This document shows positions 51,205 through 64,000 of a DNA stretch of 64,000 nucleotides, in pieces. How positions within the stretch are numbered: the stretch's first letter is position 1; every line of letters starts with the position of its first letter. The translations under genes and the position numbers were made by a program. Source of the stretch: Bos javanicus (taxonomy: Eukaryota; Chordata; Mammalia; Artiodactyla; Bovidae); the NCBI RefSeq assembly GCF_032452875.1, contig NW_026893839.1, positions 124,001-188,000 on the forward strand. Direction: 5' to 3'. Under the pieces are notes generated by a model. It ran no database searches. It was not told where the DNA came from and worked only from the letters and a program-made list of their open reading frames with translations.

Positions 51205-52211
51205 CTGATCACGTGACTGAGCATGCACTGTTCACGTGGCTGATCATACACTGATCACGTGATGATCATGCACTGATCACGTGGATATCATGCACTGATC
51301 ACGTGGCTGATCATACACTGTTCACGTGTCTGACCATGCACTGATCACGTGGCTGATCATACACTGCTCACGTAACTGATCATGCACTGATCACGTGGCT
51401 ATCATGCACTGATCACGTGGCTGATCATGCACTGATCACGTGGCTGATCACACACTGTCACGTGACATATCATGCACTGATCACGTGGCACTCATGCACT
51501 GATCACGTGGCTGATCATACACTGATCACGTAACTGATCATGCACACATCACGTGGCTATCATGCACTGATCACGTGGCTGTCATGGAATGATCACGTAG
51601 CTACATATACTGATCACGTGACTGATCATGCACTGATCACGTAAATGATCATGCACTGATCACGTGACTGATCATGCACTGATCACGTGACTGATCATGC
51701 ACTGATCACGTGGCTATCATGCACTGATCACGTGGCTGATCATGCACTGATCACGTGCCTGATCATGCACTGATCACATGACTGATCATGCACTGATCAC
51801 GTGACTGATCATGCACTGATCACGTGGCTATCATGCACTACTCACGTGGCTGATCATGCAATGATCATGTAGCTACCATGTACAGGTCACGTGAATGATC
51901 ATACACCCATCAGGTGACTGATCATGCACTGATCACGTGGCTATCATGCACTGATCACGTGACTGATCATGCACTGATCACGTCTATATCATGCACTGAT
52001 CACATGACTGCCCATGCACTGATCACGTGGATGATCATACACTAATCATGTGACAGATCATGCACTGATCACGTGGCTGATCATGCACTGATACCGTGAC
52101 TGAGCATGGACTGATCACATGACTATCATGTAGTGATCACGTGACTTAATGGCGCTGATCATGTGACTGATCATGCGCTGATCATGTTTGCTATCATACA
52201 CTGATCATGTG
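51205..52211. repeat. Type-1 array, diverged
   Basis: Collinear with 41126-42134 and slightly shorter; several private variants are consensus here (GTTCACG to GATCACG). Lead-in from 51859. Confidence 0.85.
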
Positions 52212-52451
52212 CCTCTGGAGGCAATAAACAAAGAGCTGAGTAGGCACGAATCAAACAGTCAGCAGGCAATAATCATGGAACTCAGGTGTGAGGAATCATG
52301 CTGCTCAGCTGGCAATAATCAAGCAGCTGAGCAGGCAGGAATTACGCAGCACAGCTGGCAATTGTCAAGCAGATGACAGGCAGGAATCGTGCAGCTCAGC
52401 TGGCAATTGTCAAGCAGATGAGCAGACAGTAATCACGCAGCTCAGCAGGCC
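52212..52451. repeat. Type-2 block, class alpha, long
   Basis: GCCCAGATCACG marker follows; CTCAGGTGTG variant. Confidence 0.85.
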
Positions 52452-53512
52452 CAGATCACGTGACTGAGCATGCACTGTTCACGTGGCTGATCATACACTG
52501 ATCACGTGACTGATCATGCACTGATCACGTGGCTATCATGCACTGATCACGTGGCTGATCATACACTGTTCACGTGTCTGACCATGCACTGATCACGTGG
52601 CTGATCATACACTGCTCACGTAACTGATCATGCACTGATCACGTGGCTGATCATGCACTGATCAGTGGCTATCATGCACTGATCACGTGGCTGATCATGC
52701 ACTGATCACGTGACTGATCATGCACTGATCACTGGCTATCATGCACTCATCACTGGCTATCATGCACTGATCACGTGGCTGATCATGCACTGATCACGTG
52801 ACTGATCATGCACTGATCACGTCTATATCATGCACTGATCACGTGACTGATCATGCACTGATCACGTGGATGATCATGCACTGATCATGTGACTGATCAT
52901 GCACTGATCACGTGGCTATCATGCACTGATCACGTGGCTGATCATGCACTGATCACGTAGCTACCATGTACTGGTCACGTGACTGATCATGCACTGATCA
53001 CGTAATTGATCATGCACTGATCACGTGACTGATCATGCACTGATCACGTGACTGATCATGCACTGATCACGTGACTGATCATGCACTGATCACGTGGCTA
53101 TCATGCACTGCTCACGTGGCTGATCATGCAATGATCACGTAGCTACCATGTACTGGTCACGTGACTGATCATGCACTGATCACGTGACTGATCATGCACT
53201 GATCACGTGGCTGATCACTGATCATGCACTGATCACGTGACTGATCATGCACTGATCACGTGACTGATCATGCACTGATCACGTGCCTGATCATGCACTG
53301 ATCACGTGACTGATCATGCACTGATCACATAGCTATCATGAACTGATCACGTGGCTGATCATGCACTGATCACGTGGCTGATCATGCACTGATACCGTGA
53401 CTGAGCATGGACTGATCACATGACTATCATGTAGTGATCACGTGACTTAATGGCGCTGATCATGTGACTGATCATGCACTGATCATGTTTGCTATCATAC
53501 ACTGATCATGTG
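52452..53512. repeat. Type-1 array, lead-in cassette incomplete
   Basis: Lacks the CAATGATCATGTAGC start of the lead-in, though the last 120 bp (TGATACC to CATGTTTGC) are present. GGCTGATCACTGATC near 53212 is a unit fusion. Confidence 0.83.
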
Positions 53513-53752
53513 CCTCTGGAGGCAATAAACAAAGAGCTGAGTAGGCACGAATCAAACAGTCAGCAGGCAATAATCATGGAACTCAGCTGTGAGGAATCAT
53601 GCTGCTCAGCTGGCAATAATCAAGCAGCTGAGCAGGCAGGAATTACGCAGCACAGCTGGCAATTGTCAAGCAGATGACAGGCAGGAATCGTGCAGCTCAG
53701 CTGGCAATTGTCAAGCAGATGAGCAGACAGTAATCACGCAGCTCAGCAGGCC
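53513..53752. repeat. Type-2 block, class alpha, long
   Basis: CTCAGCTGTG in the long form. Confidence 0.85.
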
Positions 53753-55967
53753 CTGATCACGTGACTGAGCATGCACTGTTCACGTGGCTGATCATACACT
53801 GATCACGTGATGATCATGCACTGATCACTTGGATATCATGCACTGATCACGTGGCTGATCATACACTGTTCACGTGTCTGACCATGCACTGATCACGTGG
53901 CTGATCATACACTGCTCACGTAACTGATCATGCACTGATCACGTGGCTATCATGCACTGATCACGTGGCTGAACATGCACTGTTCACGTGGCTGATCACA
54001 CACCTGTCACGTGACATATCATGCACTGATCACGTGGCACTCATGCACTGATCACGTGGCTGATCATACTCTGCTCACGTAACTCATCATGCACACATCA
54101 CGTGGCTATCATGCACTGCTCACGTGGCTCGTCATGGAATGATCACGTAGCTACCATATACTGGTCACGTGACTGATCATGCACAGATCACGTAAATGAT
54201 CATGCACTGTTCACGTGACTGATCATGTACTGATCACGTGACTGATCATGCACTGATCACGTGGCTATCATGCACTGCTCACGTGGCTGATCATGCAACG
54301 ATCACGTAGCAACCATGTACTGGTCACGTGACTGATCATGCACTGATCACGTAATTGATCATGCACTGATCACGTGGCTCATCATGCACTGATCACGTGG
54401 CTGATCACACATGTATCACGTGACTGATCATGCACTGATCACGTGGCTCTCATGCACTGATCACGTGGCTATCATGCACTGATCACGTGGATATCATGCA
54501 CTGATCACGTGGCTGATCACACACGTATCACATGACTGATCATGCACTGATCACGTGGCTATCATGCACTGATCACGTGGCTATCATGCACTGATCACGT
54601 GGCTGATCATGCAATGATCACGTAGCTACCATGCACTGATCACGTGACTGATCATGCACTGATCACGTGATTGATCATGCACTGATCACGTGACTGATCA
54701 TGCACTGATCACGTGACTGATCATGCACTGATCACGTGACTGATCATGCACTGATCACGTGGCTATCATGCACTGATCACGTGGCTGATCATGCACTGAT
54801 CACGTAGCTACCATGCACTGATCACGTGACTGATCATGCACTGATCACGTAATTGATCATGCACTGATCACGTGGCTGATCATGCACTGATCACGTGGCT
54901 GATCATGCACTGATCACGTGACTGATCATGCACTGATCACGTGACTGATCATGCACTGATCACGTGGCTATCATGCACTGATCACGTGGCTGATCATGCA
55001 CTGATCACGTGGCTGATCATGCACTGATCACATGACTGATCATGCACTGATCACGTGACTGATCATGCACTGATCACGTGGCTGATCATGCACTGATCAC
55101 GTGGCTGATCATGCACTGATCACGTGGCTGATCATGCACTGATCACGTGACTGATCATGCACTGATCACGTGACTGATCATGCACTGATCACGTGGCTAT
55201 CATGCACTGATCACGTGGCTGATCATGCACTGATCACGTGCCTGATCATGCACTGATCACGTGACTGATCATGCACTGATCACGTGACTGATCATGCACT
55301 GATCACGTGGCTATCATGCACTGATCACGTGGCTGATCATGCACTGATCACGTAGCTACCATGTACTGGTCACGTGACTGATCATGCACTGATCACGTGA
55401 CTGATCATGCACTGATCACGTGGCTATCATGCACTGATCACGTGGCTGATCATGCACTGATCACGTGACTGATCATGCACTGATCACGTGACTGATCATG
55501 CACTGATCACGTGGCTATCATGCACTGATCACGTGGCTGATCATGCACTGATCACGTGGCTGATCATGCACTGATCACGTGGCTGATCATGCACTGATCA
55601 CGTGACTGATCATGCACTGATCACGTGGCTATCATGCACTACTCACGTGGCTGATCATGCAATGATCATGTAGCTAGCATGTACCGGTCAGGTGACTGAT
55701 CATACACCCATCAGGTGACGGATCATGCACTGATCACGTCTATATCATGCACTGATCACATGACTGCCCATGCACTGATCACGTGGATGATCATACACTA
55801 ATCATGTGACAGATCATGCACTGATCACGTGGCTGATCATGCACTGATACCGTGACTGAGCATGGACTGATCACATGACTATCATGTAGTGATCACGTGA
55901 CTTAATGGCGCTGATCATGTGACTGATCATGCGCTGATCATGTTTGCTATCATACACTGATCATGTG
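53753..55967. repeat. Type-1 array, diverged then homogenised
   Basis: The first 800 bp keep diverged units (GAACATGCACTGTTCACG, CACCTGTCACG, GGAATG, CAACGATCACG); the rest is near-consensus. Shortened lead-in (308 bp) from about 55660. Confidence 0.85.
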
Positions 55968-56207
55968 CCTCTGGAGGCAATAAACAAAGAGCTGAGTAGG
56001 CACGAATCAAACAGTCAGCAGGCAATAATCATGGAACTCAGGTGTGAGGAATCATGCTGCTCAGCTGGCAATAATCAAGCAGCTGAGCAGGCAGGAATTA
56101 CGCAGCACAGCTGGCAATTGTCAAGCAGATGACAGGCAGGAATCGTGCAGCTCAGCTGGCAATTGTCAAGCAGATGAGCAGACAGTAATCACGCAGCTCA
56201 GCAGGCC
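55968..56207. repeat. Type-2 block, class alpha, long
   Basis: CTCAGGTGTG variant, followed by GCCCTGATCACG. Confidence 0.85.
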
Positions 56208-57599
56208 CTGATCACGTGACTGAGCATGCACTGTTCACGTGGCTGATCATACACTGATCACGTGACTGATCATGCACTGATCACGTGGCTATCATGCACT
56301 GATCACGTGGCTGATCATGCACTGATCACGTGGCTGATCATGCACTGATCACGTGGCTGATCATGCACTGATCACGTGACTGATCATGCACTGATCACGT
56401 GGCTATCATGCACTGATCACGTGGCTGATCATGCACTGATCACGTGGTACCATGCACTGATCACGTGACTGATCATGCACTGATCACGTGACTGATCATG
56501 CACTGATCACGTGGCTATCATGCACTGATCACGTGGCTGATCATGCACTGATCACGTGCTGATCATGCATGATCACGCAGCTATCATGCACTGATCACGT
56601 GACTGATCATGCACTGATCACGTGACTGATCATGCACTGATCACGTGGCTATCATGCACTGATCACGTGGCTGATCATGCACTGATCACGTAGCTACCAT
56701 GCACTGGTCACGTGACTGATCATGCACTGATCACGTGACTGATCATGCACTGATCACGTGGCTATCATGCACTGATCACGTGGCTGATCATGCACTGATC
56801 ACGTGACTGATCATGCACTGATCACGTGACTGATCATGCACTGATCACGTGGCTGATCATGCACTGATCACGTGGCTATCATGCACTGATCACGTGGCTG
56901 ATCATGCACTGATCACGTAGCTACCATGCACTGATCACGTGACTGATCATGCACTGATCACGTGATTGATCATGCACTGATCACGTGGCTGATCATGCAC
57001 TGATCACGTGACTGATCATGCACTGATCACGTGACTGATCATGCACTGATCACGTGACTGATCATGCACTGATCACGTGGCTATCATGCACTGATCACGT
57101 GGCTGATCATGCACTGATCACGTGGCTGATCATGCATGATCACGCAGCTACCATGTACTGGTCACATGACTGATCATGCACTGATCACGTGACTGATCAT
57201 GCACTGATCACGTGGCTATCATGCACTACTCACGTGGCTGATCATGCAATGATCATGTAGCTACCATGTACAGGTCACGTGAATGATCATACACCCATCA
57301 GGTGACTGATCATGCACTGATCACGTGGCTATCATGCACTGATCACGAGACTGATCATGCACTGATCACGTCTATATCATGCACTGATCACATGACTGCC
57401 CATGCACTGATCACGTGGATGATCATACACTAATCATGTGACAGATCATGCACTGATCACGTGGCTGATCATGCACTGATACCGTGACTGAGCATGGACT
57501 GATCACATGACTATCATGTAGTGATCACGTGACTTAATGGCGCTGATCATGTGACTGATCATGCGCTGATCATGTTTGCTATCATACACTGATCATGTG
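56208..57599. repeat. Type-1 array
   Basis: Near-consensus, with GTGGTACCATGC fusion near 56445 (also near 61233). Lead-in from 57247. Confidence 0.85.
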
Positions 57600-57839
57600 C
57601 CTCTGGAGGCAATAAACAAAGAGCTGAGTAGGCACGAATCAAACAGTCAGCAGGCAATAATCATGGAACTCAGGTGTGAGGAATCATGCTGCTCAGCTGG
57701 CAATAATCAAGCAGCTGAGCAGGCAGGAATTACGCAGCACAGCTGGCAATTGTCAAGCAGATGACAGGCAGGAATCGTGCAGCTCAGCTGGCAATTGTCA
57801 AGCAGATGAGCAGACAGTAATCACGCAGCTCAGCAGGCC
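57600..57839. repeat. Type-2 block, class alpha, long
   Basis: Third copy of the 4.9-kb unit start, with the GCCCAGATCACG marker. Confidence 0.85.
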
Positions 57840-59203
57840 CAGATCACGTGACTGAGCATGCACTGTTCACGTGGCTGATCATACACTGATCACGTGACTG
57901 ATCATGCACTGATCACGTGGCTATCATGCACTGATCACGTGGCTGATCATACACTGTTCACGTGTCTGACCATGCACTGATCACGTGGCTGATCATACAC
58001 TGCTCACGTAACTGATCATGCACTGATCACGTGGCTGATCATGCACTGATCACGTGGCTGATCATGCACTGTTCACGTGGCTGATCATGCACTGATCACG
58101 TGACTGATCATGCACTGATCACTGGCTATCATGCACTGATCACTGGCTATCATGCACTGATCACGTGGCTGATCATGCACTGATCACGTGACTGATCATG
58201 CACTGATCACGTCTATATCATGCACTGATCACGTGACTGATCATGCACTGATCACGTGGATGATCATGCACTGATCACGTGACTGATCATGCACTGATCA
58301 CGTGGCTATCATGCACTGATCACGTGGCTGATCATGCACTGATCACGTAGCTACCATGTACTGATCACGTGACTGATCATGCACTGATCACGTAATTGAT
58401 CATGCACTGATCACGTGGCTGATCATGCACTGATCACGTGGCTGATCATGCACTGATCACGTGACTGATCATGCACTGATCACGTGGCTGATCATGCACT
58501 GATCACGTGACTGATCATGCACTGATCACGTGACTGATCATGCACTGATCACGTGGCTATCATGCACTGATCACGTGGCTGATCATGCACTGATCACGTG
58601 GCTATCATGCACTGATCACGTGACTGATCATGCACTGATCACGTAACTGATCATGCACTGATCACGTGGCTGATCATGCACTGATCACGTGGCTGATCAT
58701 GCACTGATCACGTGACTGATCATGCACTGATCACGTGACTGATCATGCACTGATCACGTGGCTATCATGCACTGATCACGTGGCTGATCATGCACTGATC
58801 ACGTGGCTGATCATGCACTGATCACATGACTGATCATGCACTGATCACGTGACTGATCATGCACTGATCACGTGACTGATCATGCACTGATCACGTGGCT
58901 ATCATGCACTGATCACGTGGCTGATCATGCACTGATCACGTAATGATCATGCACTGATCACGTGGCTGATCATGCACTGATCACGTAGCTATCATGCACT
59001 GATCACGTGACTGATCATGCACTGATCACGTGACTGATCATGCACTGATCACGTGGCTGATCATGCACTGATCACGTGACTGATCATGCACTGATCACGT
59101 GACTGATCATGCACTGATCACGTGGCTTATCATGCACTGATCATGTGACTGATCATGCACTGATCATGTTTGCTATCATACACTGATCATGTGCCTCTGG
59201 AGG
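57840..59203. repeat. Type-1 array
   Basis: Collinear with 30841-32194 and 35722-37075, including the paired CACTGGCTATC units; about 10 bp longer. Confidence 0.85.
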
Positions 59204-59428
59204 CAATGAACAAAGAGCTGAGTAGGCACGAATCAGTCAGCAGGCAATAATCATGGAACTCAGCTGTGAGGAATCATGCTGCTCAGCTGGCAATAATCAA
59301 CAGATGAGCAGGCAGGAATTATGCAGCACAGCTGGCAATTGTCAAGCAGATGACAGGCAGGAATCGTGCAGCTCAGCTGGCAATTGTCAAGCAGATGAGC
59401 AGACAGTAATCACGCAGCTCAGCAGGCC
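59204..59428. repeat. Type-2 block, class beta, long
   Basis: AATGAAC; AATCAACAGATGAGC has one base less than the equivalent at 37076. Shortest class-beta copy apart from the mosaic. Confidence 0.83.
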
Positions 59429-62400
59429 CTGATCACGTGACTGAGCATGCACTGTTCACGTGGCTGATCATACACTGATCACGTGACTGATCATGCACTG
59501 ATCACGTGGCTATCATGCACTGATCACGTGACTGATCATGCACTGATCACGTGACTGATCATGCACTGATCACGTGGCTGATCATGCACTGATCACGTGG
59601 CTGATCATGCACTGATCACGTGGCTATCATGCACTGATCACGTGGCTGATCATGCACTGATCACGGGACTGATCATGCACTGATCACGTGGCTATCATGC
59701 ACTGATCACATGACTGATCATGCACTGATCACGTGGCTGATCATGCACTGATCACGTGACTGATCATGCACTGATCACGTGACTGATCATGCACTGATCA
59801 CGTGGCTGATCATGCACTGATCACGTGGCTGATCATGCACTGATCACGTGACTGATCATGCACTGATCACGTGACTGATCATGCACTGATCACGTGGCTA
59901 TCATGCACTGATCACGTGACTGATCATGCACTGATCACGTAGCTACCATGTACTGTCACGTGACTGATCATGCACTGATCACGTAATTGATCATGCACTG
60001 ATCGCGTGGCTGATCATGCACTGATCACGTGACTGATCATGCACTGATCACGTGGCTGATCATGCACTGATCACGTGGCTATCATGCACTGATCACGTGG
60101 CTGATCATGCACTGATCACGTAGCTACCATGCACTGATCACGTGACTGATCATGCACTGATCACGTGATTGATCATGCACTGATCACGTGGCTGATCATG
60201 CACTGATCACGTGGCTGATCATGCACTGATCACGTGACTGATCATGCACTGATCACGTGACTGATCATGCACTGATCACGTGGCTATCATGCACTGATCA
60301 CGTGGCTGATCATACTGATCACGTGACTGATCATGCACTGATCACGTGGCTGATCATGCACTGATCACGTGACTGATCATGCACTGATCACGTGGCTATC
60401 ATGCAGTGATCGCGTGGCTATCATGCACTGATCACGTGGCTGATCATGCACTGATCACGTAGCTACCATGCACTGATCACGTGACTGATCATGCACTGAT
60501 CACGTGGCTGATCATGCACTGATCACGTGACTGATCATGCACTGATCACGTGACTGATCATGCACTGATCACGTGGCTATCATGCACTGATCACGTGGCT
60601 GATCATGCACTGATCACGTGACTGATCATGCACTGATCACGTGCTGATCATGCACTGATCACGTGACTGATCATGCACTGATCACGTGGCTATCATGCAC
60701 TGATCACGTGGCTGATCATGCACTGATCACGTGGCTGATCACACACTGATCACGTGACTGATCATGCACTGATCACGTGGCTATCATGCACTGATCACGT
60801 GGCTGATCATGCACTGATCACGTGACTGATCATGCACTGATCACGTGGCTGATCATGCACTGATCACGTAGCTATCATGCACTGATCACGTGACTGATCA
60901 TGCACTGATCACGTGGCTGATCACACACTGATCACGTGACTGATCATGCACTGATCACGTGGCTGATCATGCACTGATCGCGTGGCTGATCATGCACTGA
61001 TCACGTGGCTATCATGCACTGATCACGTGGCTGATCATGCACTGATCACGTGACTGATCATGCACTGATCACGTGGCTATCATGCACTGATCACGTGGCT
61101 GATCATGCACTGATCACGTGGCTGATCATGCACTGATCACGTGACTGATCATGCACTGATCACGTGACTGATCATGCACTGATCACGTGGCTATCATGCA
61201 CTGATCACGTGGCTGATCATGCACTGATCACGTGGTACCATGCACTGATCACGTGACTGATCATGCACTGATCACGTGACTGATCATGCACTGATCACGT
61301 GGCTATCATGCACTGATCACGTGGCTGATCATGCACTGATCACGTGGCTGATCATGCATGATCACGCAGCTATCATGCACTGATCACGTGACTGATCATG
61401 CACTGATCACGTGACTGATCATGCACTGATCACGTGGCTATCATGCACTGATCACGTGGCTGATCATGCACTGATCACGTAGCTATCATGCACTGATCAC
61501 GTGACTGATCATGCACTGATCACGTGACTGATCATGCACTGATCACGTGGCTATCATGCACTGATCACGTGACTGATCATGCACTGATCACGTGACTGAT
61601 CATGCACTGATCACGTGACTGATCATGCACTGATCACGTGGCTGATCATGCACTGATCACGTGGCTATCATGCACTGATCACGTGGCTGATCATGCAATG
61701 ATCACGTAGCTATCATGCACTGGTCACGTGACTGATCATGCACTGATCAATTGATCATGCACTGATCACGTGGCTGATCATGCACTGATCACGTGACTGA
61801 TCATGCACTGATCACGTGACTGATCATGCACTGATCACGTGACTGATCATGCACTGATCACGTGGCTATCATGCACTGATCACGTGGCTGATCATGCACT
61901 GATCACGTGGCTGATCATGCACTGATCACGTGGCTATCATGCACTGATCACGTGACTGATCATGCACTGATCACGTGACTGATCATGCACTGATCACGTG
62001 GCTATCATGCACTGATCACGTGGCTGATCATGCACTGATCACGTAGCTACCATGTACTGGTCAGTGACTGATCATGCACTGATCACGTGACTGATCATGC
62101 ACTGATCACGTGGCTATCATGCACTACTCACGTGGCTGATCATGCAATGATCATGTAGCTACCATGTACTGGTCACGTGACTGATCATACACCCATCAGG
62201 TGACTGATCATGCACTGATCACGTGGCTATCATGCACTGATCACGTGGCTGATCATGCACTGATCACGTGCCTGATCATGCACTGATCACGTGACTGATC
62301 ATGCACTGATCACGTGGCTATCATGCACTGATCACGTGGCTGATCATGCACTGATCACGTGGCTGATCATGCACTGATACCGTGACTGAGCATGGACTGA

Positions 62401-62497
62401 TCACATGACTATCATGTAGTGATCACGTGACTTAATGGCGCTGATCATGTGACTGATCATGCACTGATCATGTTTGCTATCATACACTGATCATGTG
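59429..62497. repeat. Type-1 array, homogenised
   Basis: Collinear with 32431-35481. GATCGCGTGGC occurs at about 60001, 60409 and 60977, a rare E-box-breaking variant. Lead-in variant from 62144. Confidence 0.85.
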
Positions 62498-62692
62498 CCT
62501 CTGGAGGCAATAAACAAAGAGCTGAGTAGGCACGAATCAAACAGTCAGCAGGCAATAATCATGGAACTCAGCTGTGAGGAATCATGCTGCTCAGCTGGCA
62601 ATAATCAAGCAGCTGAGCAGGCAGGAATTACGCAGCACAGCTGGCAATTGTCAAGCAGATGAGCAGACAGTAATCACGCAGCTCAGCAGGCC
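62498..62692. repeat. Type-2 block, class alpha, short
   Basis: Third of the 1.2-kb units; same variant set as 40931 and 51010. Confidence 0.85.
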
Positions 62693-63697
62693 CTGATCAC
62701 GTGACTGAGCATGCACTGTTCACGTGGCTGATCATACACTGATCACGTGATGATCATGCACTGATCACGTGGATATCATGCACTGATCACGTGGCTGATC
62801 ATACACTGTTCACGTGTCTGACCATGCACTGATCACGTGGCTGATCATACACTGCTCACGTAACTGATCATGCACTGATCACGTGGCTATCATGCACTGA
62901 TCACGTGGCTGATCATGCACTGATCACGTGGCTGATCACACACTGTCACGTGACATATCATGCACTGATCACGTGGCACTCATGCACTGATCACGTGGCT
63001 GATCATACACTGATCACGTAACTCATCATGCACACATCACGTGGCTATCATGCACTGATCACGTGGCTGTCATGCAATGATCACGTAGCTACATATACTG
63101 ATCACGTGACTGATCATGCACTGATCACGTAAATGATCATGCACTGATCACGTGACTGATCATGCACTGATCACGTGACTGATCATGCACTGATCACGTG
63201 GCTATCATGCACTGATCACGTGGCTGATCATGCACTGATCACGTGCCTGATCATGCACTGATCACATGACTGATCATGCACTGATCACGTGACTGATCAT
63301 GCACTGATCACGTGGCTATCATGCACTACTCACGTGGCTGATCATGCAATGATCATATAGCTACCATGTACAGGTCACGTGAATGATCATACACCCATCA
63401 GGTGACTGATCATGCACTGATCACGTGGCTATCATGCACTGATCACGACTGATCATGCACTGATCACGTCTATATCATGCACTGATCACATGACTGCCCA
63501 TGCACTGATCACGTGGATGATCATACACTAATCATGTGACAGATCATGCACTGATCACGTGGCTGATCATGCACTGATACCGTGACTGAGCTTGGACTGA
63601 TCACATGACTATCATGTAGTGATCACGTGACTTAATGGAGCTGATCATGTGACTGATCATGCGCTGATCATGTTTGCTATCATACACTGATCATGTG
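62693..63697. repeat. Type-1 array, diverged
   Basis: Very close to 51205-52211 (CACGTGGATATC, GTGACATATC, GCACACATCACG, GGCTGTCATGC). Lead-in from 63345 with GATCATATAGC. Confidence 0.85.
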
Positions 63698-63937
63698 CCT
63701 CTGGAGGCAATAAACAAAGAGCTGAGTAGGCACGAATCAAACAGTCAGCAGGCAATAATCATGGAACTCAGGTGTGAGGAATCATGCTGCTCAGCTGGCA
63801 ATAATCAAGCAGCTGAGCAGGCAGGAATTACGCAGCACAGCTGACAATTGTCAAGCAGATGACAGGCAGGAATCGTGCAGCTCAGCTGGCAATTGTCAAG
63901 CAGATGAGCAGACAGTAATCACGCAGCTCAGCAGGCC
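63698..63937. repeat. Type-2 block, class alpha, long
   Basis: GCCCAGATCACG marker follows. CAGCTGACAATTG is a private change. Confidence 0.85.
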
Positions 63938-64000
63938 CAGATCACGTGACTGAGCATGCACTGTTCACGTGGCTGATCATACACTGATCACGTAACTGAT
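63938..64000. repeat. Type-1 array, cut by window end
   Basis: Under three units; the array evidently continues beyond the window. Confidence 0.8.

Noticed and set aside
1..64000. CENP-B box or telomere repeat
   Set aside because: I saw no match to the CENP-B core (TTCG, then A, then CGGG at the right spacing) and no TTAGGG run. A pattern search would be decisive.
1..64000. Full provirus with gag, pol or env
   Set aside because: No stretch of non-satellite DNA longer than one LTR exists in the window.

Overview
This window is almost wholly satellite DNA from a eukaryotic, probably mammalian, genome. I find no protein-coding gene, tRNA or rRNA. Everything is built from a repeat of about 23 bp, in two related families, plus ten copies of one retroviral LTR. 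Type-1 units read TGATCACGTGR followed by CTGATCATGCAC, where R is A or G; a 22-bp variant has CTATCATGCAC. Type-2 units read like AGCTGAGCAGGC followed by AGGAATCACGC, alternating with AGCTCAGCTGGC followed by AATTGTCAAGC. The two 23-mers agree at about 15 of 23 positions, so they look like descendants of one ancestral unit.

Layout. Positions 1 to about 19,362 are an LTR-bearing higher-order array. An LTR of about 601 bp, a tRNA-Lys-type primer binding site, a short type-2 block and about 550 bp of type-1 units make a monomer of about 1,365 bp. The LTRs end at 414, 4180, 5546, 6912, 8189, 9552, 10962, 16587, 17951 and 19314, all in + orientation. LTR-free spacers lie between LTR 1 and LTR 2 and between LTR 7 and LTR 8. 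Shared variants show that LTRs 1-2-3 and 7-8-9 are copies of one larger unit. At about 19,362 the LTR array stops inside a type-2 block and joins an LTR-free array that runs to the window end.

The LTR-free array is long type-1 tracts broken by type-2 blocks of about 195 or 240 bp. There are 30 LTR-free type-2 blocks in the whole window, in two classes. The 22 class-alpha blocks read AATAAAC near their start, and most have a lead-in cassette of about 353 bp of diverged type-1 units. The 8 class-beta blocks read AATGAAC and lack that cassette. Block spacing reveals nested higher-order repeats, including tandem copies of about 4.9 kb at 30601 and 35482, a third at 57600, and 1.2-kb units at 40931, 51010 and 62498.

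Organism. From memory, a 23-bp-based patchwork satellite and a satellite-borne LTR-like insertion are described for cattle, so a bovine or other ruminant pericentromere is my best inference; no search was possible. The PBS matches the tRNA-Lys3 type in 17 of 18 positions, which suggests a class II (betaretrovirus-like) endogenous element. No gag, pol or env remains. Possible functions are non-coding: LTR-driven satellite transcription, and a very dense field of CACGTG E-boxes. Coordinates and block counts were read by eye; block edges may be off by a few bases.
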